Source of the DNA: Cryptomeria japonica
Taxonomy: Eukaryota; Streptophyta; Pinopsida; Cupressales; Cupressaceae
Reading direction: 5' to 3'
DNA length: 64,000 nucleotides
Assembly: GCF_030272615.1 (NCBI RefSeq)
Contig: NC_081411.1
Location: 156,326,971 to 156,390,970, forward strand
Positions 60,349 through 64,000 of the stretch are shown here, piece after piece. The stretch's first letter is position 1, and each line of letters starts with the position of its first letter. Under the pieces are notes generated by a model that saw only the letters and a program-made list of their open reading frames with translations, was not told the DNA's origin and did not search any database. A program made the position numbers and the translations under genes.

Positions 60349-61407
60349 TGTTGGTATTTTGGATATGTTGATATGGTTTTGTCATTGATGTCAACACTTG
60401 TCAACACTTATCAGCACTTGGAGATTTGGTTATTTTCACTGGCAAGTTAGTGACTTATGCACAGTCACCGGTATTTGTTTCACCAACAAGTTATATTGTT
60501 CACCGACACTTGGAATGATTTGAAGATTACTTGGTTATGTCAAAGATATTGTTTGGACACTTTGTTTTGGTGATTTGTTCATTACTTTGATCGGGTTTGC
60601 ATATTTGTTGTTACCAGAAAATAGGTCCAGGTTATGAACCGACAAGCATATCTATTTTAGATCAGCATGACACATCATGAAGATGATTTGTTATTATTGT
60701 AAATGCATTCAGCTGACACCATGCATTAGATATTGATTCATTTGTAATTGATTTCATTGTAATCTCTTAGTGAGCTGACCTACTCAATTGGTCTTAGGTT
60801 ATGGTATAAATGTGAGATCTCATTTGTGAGATTGATATAGCATAGGATACGATTGAAAAAAGGATTGTAATAAGGTATATGCGAATATAAGCAGAGCTAT
60901 ACATGCAGACATCATTCAAGATTGAAGGAAGGTTTGAAGAAGGCATATCAGAGCTAAACCGGTACTGAATCCAACGTATGAAGATGCTATTTTGAGTAGT
61001 ACTTTATCATTGGATTTAATCATCCAATTGTAGTCAGTGTGACTCTAATTTTGTGATTGAGCAGTGAGCTTTAGGCAGTTGGCCTTTCTACATGTGCAGA
61101 CTCCATATTGTACACACATACTATCTGTAGTAGTATCATCTGATTGTGGGTAAGGATTCCCACCATGGATTTTCCCCTTACATGGTTTCTATGTACAAAT
61201 ATTGGTGTTATGTGTTGTGGATGTTATTGTCTTTCTGTTTCATGCATTAATGTTTACCGGTACCACAATTAACTGATAAACTATCAACCGACATAAAGTT
61301 TGGTTTACTGGTATTAAGCATTAAGTTTTGGATAAGTTAATTTTGGTTTGAATTAATTGGACAACTGATTCACCCACCCTCCTCTTAGTTGTCTCCGAGA
61401 CCTAACA
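60349..61407 (+). repeat. Copia-2 5' LTR
   Basis: Starts tgttggtattttgg, ends gagacctaaca; TG...CA. Near its end is a caccctcctcttagttg box like those of the other Copia-type LTRs here. No second LTR is in the window, so the start rests on the TG motif and the break in the neighbouring ORF. Confidence 0.75.
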
Positions 61408-61409
61408 AT

Positions 61410-61424
61410 TGGTATCAAAGCCTA
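61410..61424 (+). other. Copia-2 primer-binding site
   Basis: TGGTATCAAAGCCTA lies two bases after the LTR end, a tRNA-iMet type site with one change. Confidence 0.85.
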
Positions 61425-61439
61425 CTCCTCTTTTTGTAC

Positions 61440-62400
61440 AAGTTTAACAACTTGAGGAGATCCAATATCTTCTAACTATTTCAGGAAGGACAGTCCTAAA
61501 CTTGATGGAACTAACTATGGTATATGGAAGATCGGGATGGAGACCCATTTTATCTGCATTGGAAAAGACATATGGGAAGTTACAAAGAATGGTTATGTTG
61601 CTCCTACTCATGGTCAACCTAATCCACCAACTTTGGGTAAAGATGAGGAAAATGATTGCAAAGCAAGGGAAGCACTTTTGAGCACATTGTCAGATCAGCA
61701 AATCATGGTATTATTAGATAGATCTACTGCTAAAGCTATTTGAGACAAATTGGAAACATTGAATGAAGGAGATTCCACAGTCAAAATTGCAAAACTTGAA
61801 TGCTTCCGGGTCAGGTATGAAAATCTGAAAATGGAAGAAGATGAAAGGATTTCTGCTTTTATGGAAAGAGTCAATGAAATTGTTTTGGGTATATAATTTT
61901 GTGGAGGAACCTTAAGTGAAGATGAAATTGTTTCAAAAGTTTTAAGAGCATTACCACCGGCATATAAAATGAAAGTAACTTCTATAAATGAATTGAGAAC
62001 AATGCCTAATACATTAGTAAATAGAGACACTTTGGTTGGAAAACTTTCTGCTTTTGAACTTGAGGAATTTGGTCCTATTGCTACTATAAAGACAGATTTA
62101 GCTTTCAAGGCATCATCATCTACTTCATCGTCATTTGATAAATCTGATTGGAAATCCTTTTATGCAAGAGAACTTGAAGAAAGCGGGAGAGAAAATGAAG
62201 AACTGGACAAACTTGAAGTACTATTTGCAAGGAAAATGCCTAAAGGTCCAATTGGAAGTAAGTATGAAGGTAAAGCACCCTTTAAATGTTTTAACTACAA
62301 TAAGATTGGTCACATGGCATCTAGGTGTCTTGATAGACATGCAAGATTGAAAGAAGAAGCTAAAAGAACATACAAGCCTAACCCTGAATATTAGAGATAC
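61440..62400 (+). pseudogene. Copia-2 Gag
   Basis: From about 61490 the frame reads as a Copia Gag: a short N-terminal segment with LDGTNYGIWK-like spacing, the open frame 61537-61743, then UBN2-type helices (ECFRVRYENLKMEEDERISAF, about 61797-61860), and the frame 61969-62394 ending in a zinc knuckle at 62287-62328 (CFNYNKIGHMASRC). Its second Cys is now Tyr. Stops lie at 61741 (TGA where Trp is expected) and 61894. Confidence 0.85.
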
Positions 62401-64000
62401 AGATTTAAGAAGAATAGAGACTAATCTCGTTACCTTGCTAATGAAGGAGTCACTGATGATTTTGATGAGGAACCGATAGGCAATGGATGGGTTTTTGTTG
62501 CTATAATAGAAGCACAACCGATACCTACTGTTCAATCGATAGAGCAGGCCCTGGCATCTAGAATTGAAGATAAGGATGAATGGATCATTGATTTAGGATG
62601 TTCACATCATATGACTAGTGATAAAAGTAAATTCTTAACCTTTCAAGAATACAATGGAGGTCTAGTGAGATTTGGAGATGATAAAGCTTGTTTGATCAAA
62701 GGAAAAGGCACTATATCTTTTGATGGTAAGCACAATACTGATAATGTTTACTATGTTGAAGGTTTGAAGCATAATATTTTGAGTGTTGGTTAATTAGTTG
62801 AAAAAGGATTTCAGTTACAATTCAAGAATGACAAATGCAAAATCATGAACATAACTGGTTTAGAAATTGCAACCTGTAATTAGACTAGAGGTAATATTTT
62901 TCATTTGAACAGTAGTGAAAAGACATGCTTGATTGCACATATTAATGAAAGTTGGTTATGGCATAAGAGACTTTGTCATGTAAATTTTGATTGCATTGTG
63001 AAAATCAGTACAACCAAGGCATTAAGGGATTTACCATAGATTGTTAAACCTCACAATCTAGTATGTAAGGAATGTCAATCTGGAAAGCAAGTTAGAGCAT
63101 CTTTTAAGAGTATTCGAGAAAAATTCAATAATGTTCTTGACTTAATTCATACTAATTTATGTGGTCCAGCAAGAACTAGAAGTTTACAAGGACATAGGTA
63201 TTTTATGCTAATCATTGATGACTATTCTAGAATGTGTTGGGTTACTTTTTTCAGGGAGAAATCAGAAGCAGTTGGGAGATTCAAGCTATTCAAGGTGATG
63301 GTAGAAAATGAAACTGGTAAGAAAATAAAATGTCTCAGATCAAATCAAGGAGGTGAATTCACATCTAAGGAATTTAATACATTATTTGAAGTAAATGAAA
63401 TCAAAAGATAGTTATTAGCACCCCGGACACCCCAGCAGAATGGAGTTGTGGAATGGAAAAACAAAACTATTTTGGATGCAACTAGAAGTATGTTTTACAA
63501 TGGTTTACACATTCAACAAAGCTCACATCAAAGGTGAAACCGGTAAGACCCCTCATGAACTATGGTTTGGTAATACTCCCACTCTTAAATATTTCATAAT
63601 ATTTGGAAGTAAATGCTATATTAGAAGAGATGAGTATATTGGAAAATTTGATCCTAGAAGTGATGAAGGAATATTTCTTGGTTATTCATCTAAGAGCAAG
63701 GCATATAGATATTTTAACAAGAGATTGCAGAAAATTGTTGAGAGTGCAAATGTGAAGATTGATGAACAGTTTAGAGGAAATTCAAGGTACATGGACTCTG
63801 AACCGATAATAGAGATAATATCAAATGAACCTACAATGACTACACTGGTACAAAATGATGATCCAGTCACACCAGCATCATCTGAAAATTCCATAGTAAC
63901 TTAGGAACAACAACAAGTAAAGACACCCTGATATGTAAGATTGAACCACTTTGAAGATCAGATAATTGGGAACAAGTATCAAGGTGTTATGACTAGAGGA
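62401..64000 (+). pseudogene. Copia-2 protease and integrase, 5' part of pol
   Basis: Protease has WIIDLGCSHHMT at about 62581-62616, with Ser of the Asp-Ser-Gly motif replaced by Leu. Integrase has WLWHKRLCHVNFD (about 62950), CKECQSGKQ (about 63065) and a first catalytic position in LIHTNLCGP where Asp is Asn (about 63150). The second position is also Asn (codon 63343-63345, within RSNQGGEF), and the Glu after NGVVEW is at about 63450. The sequence then continues through LWFGNTPTLKYF and FGSKCYIRR towards RT, which is outside the window. A frame change lies near 63500. Stops at 62791, 62881, 63037, 63409, 63902 and near 63930 mostly replace Gln or Trp. Confidence 0.88.

Larger units (their letters stand above)
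60349..64000 (+). mobile_element. Copia-2: 5' part of a Copia element, runs off the window
   Basis: The 5' LTR (60349-61407) is followed by PBS, Gag with knuckle, protease and integrase in Copia order; RT would start at the window edge. It has many in-frame stops at conserved Gln and Trp positions. The five bases before it (cctca) should recur after its 3' LTR outside the window. It interrupts the unclassified minus-strand element. Confidence 0.9.

Overview
The window is nuclear DNA of a land plant, most likely a seed plant with a large, repeat-rich genome. The evidence is an AT-rich background, several layers of nested Copia and Gypsy LTR retrotransposons primed by initiator tRNA-Met, and one plant-type C2H2 zinc-finger gene. 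A conifer or other gymnosperm would fit, but nothing here proves it. Only the zinc-finger gene (27884-28531, +) looks like an ordinary host gene. Almost everything else is mobile-element sequence, much of it broken.

Left block (1-21966). A decayed transposase-like gene on the minus strand (19081-21966, continuing at 1-40) is split by a Copia-like element without a polymerase (41-19080, minus strand, 0.78-kb LTRs). That element encodes a coiled-coil Gag-like protein with four CCHC knuckles plus two unrecognised ORFs, and no protease, integrase or reverse transcriptase was seen. It is in turn split by a 12.4-kb non-coding element (2186-14614, minus strand, LTRs of about 4.3 kb) with PBS, PPT and a perfect 5-bp target duplication. 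This second insert has the structure of a LARD (large retrotransposon derivative).

Middle block (21967-35735). This is mostly non-coding. It holds a nested GC-rich palindrome, a LINE ORF1-type (DUF4283) relic, the zinc-finger gene and a possible CACTA-like non-autonomous insert.

Right block (35736-64000). A Gypsy element on the plus strand (Gypsy-1) starts at 35736. Its 5' LTR is cut twice: by a complete minus-strand chromodomain Gypsy element (Gypsy-2, 35808-43711, TSD ACATT) and by a complete plus-strand Copia element (Copia-1, 46849-54136). With both inserts removed, the LTR is about 4.32 kb, the same size as the LARD LTRs. LTR start, LTR end and PBS context also match the LARD. Gypsy-1 breaks off inside its RT at about 57976, where the LTR of a further minus-strand element begins. 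That element is itself interrupted at 60349 by a second Copia element (Copia-2), which runs off the window.

Main result: the LARD and Gypsy-1 appear to be one lineage. Both kinds of long LTR carry an array of short palindromes at the same offset, about 1.6-1.8 kb from the LTR start, although the palindrome sequence differs between them. All coordinates, repeats and codon changes were read by eye; no alignment or database search was run.
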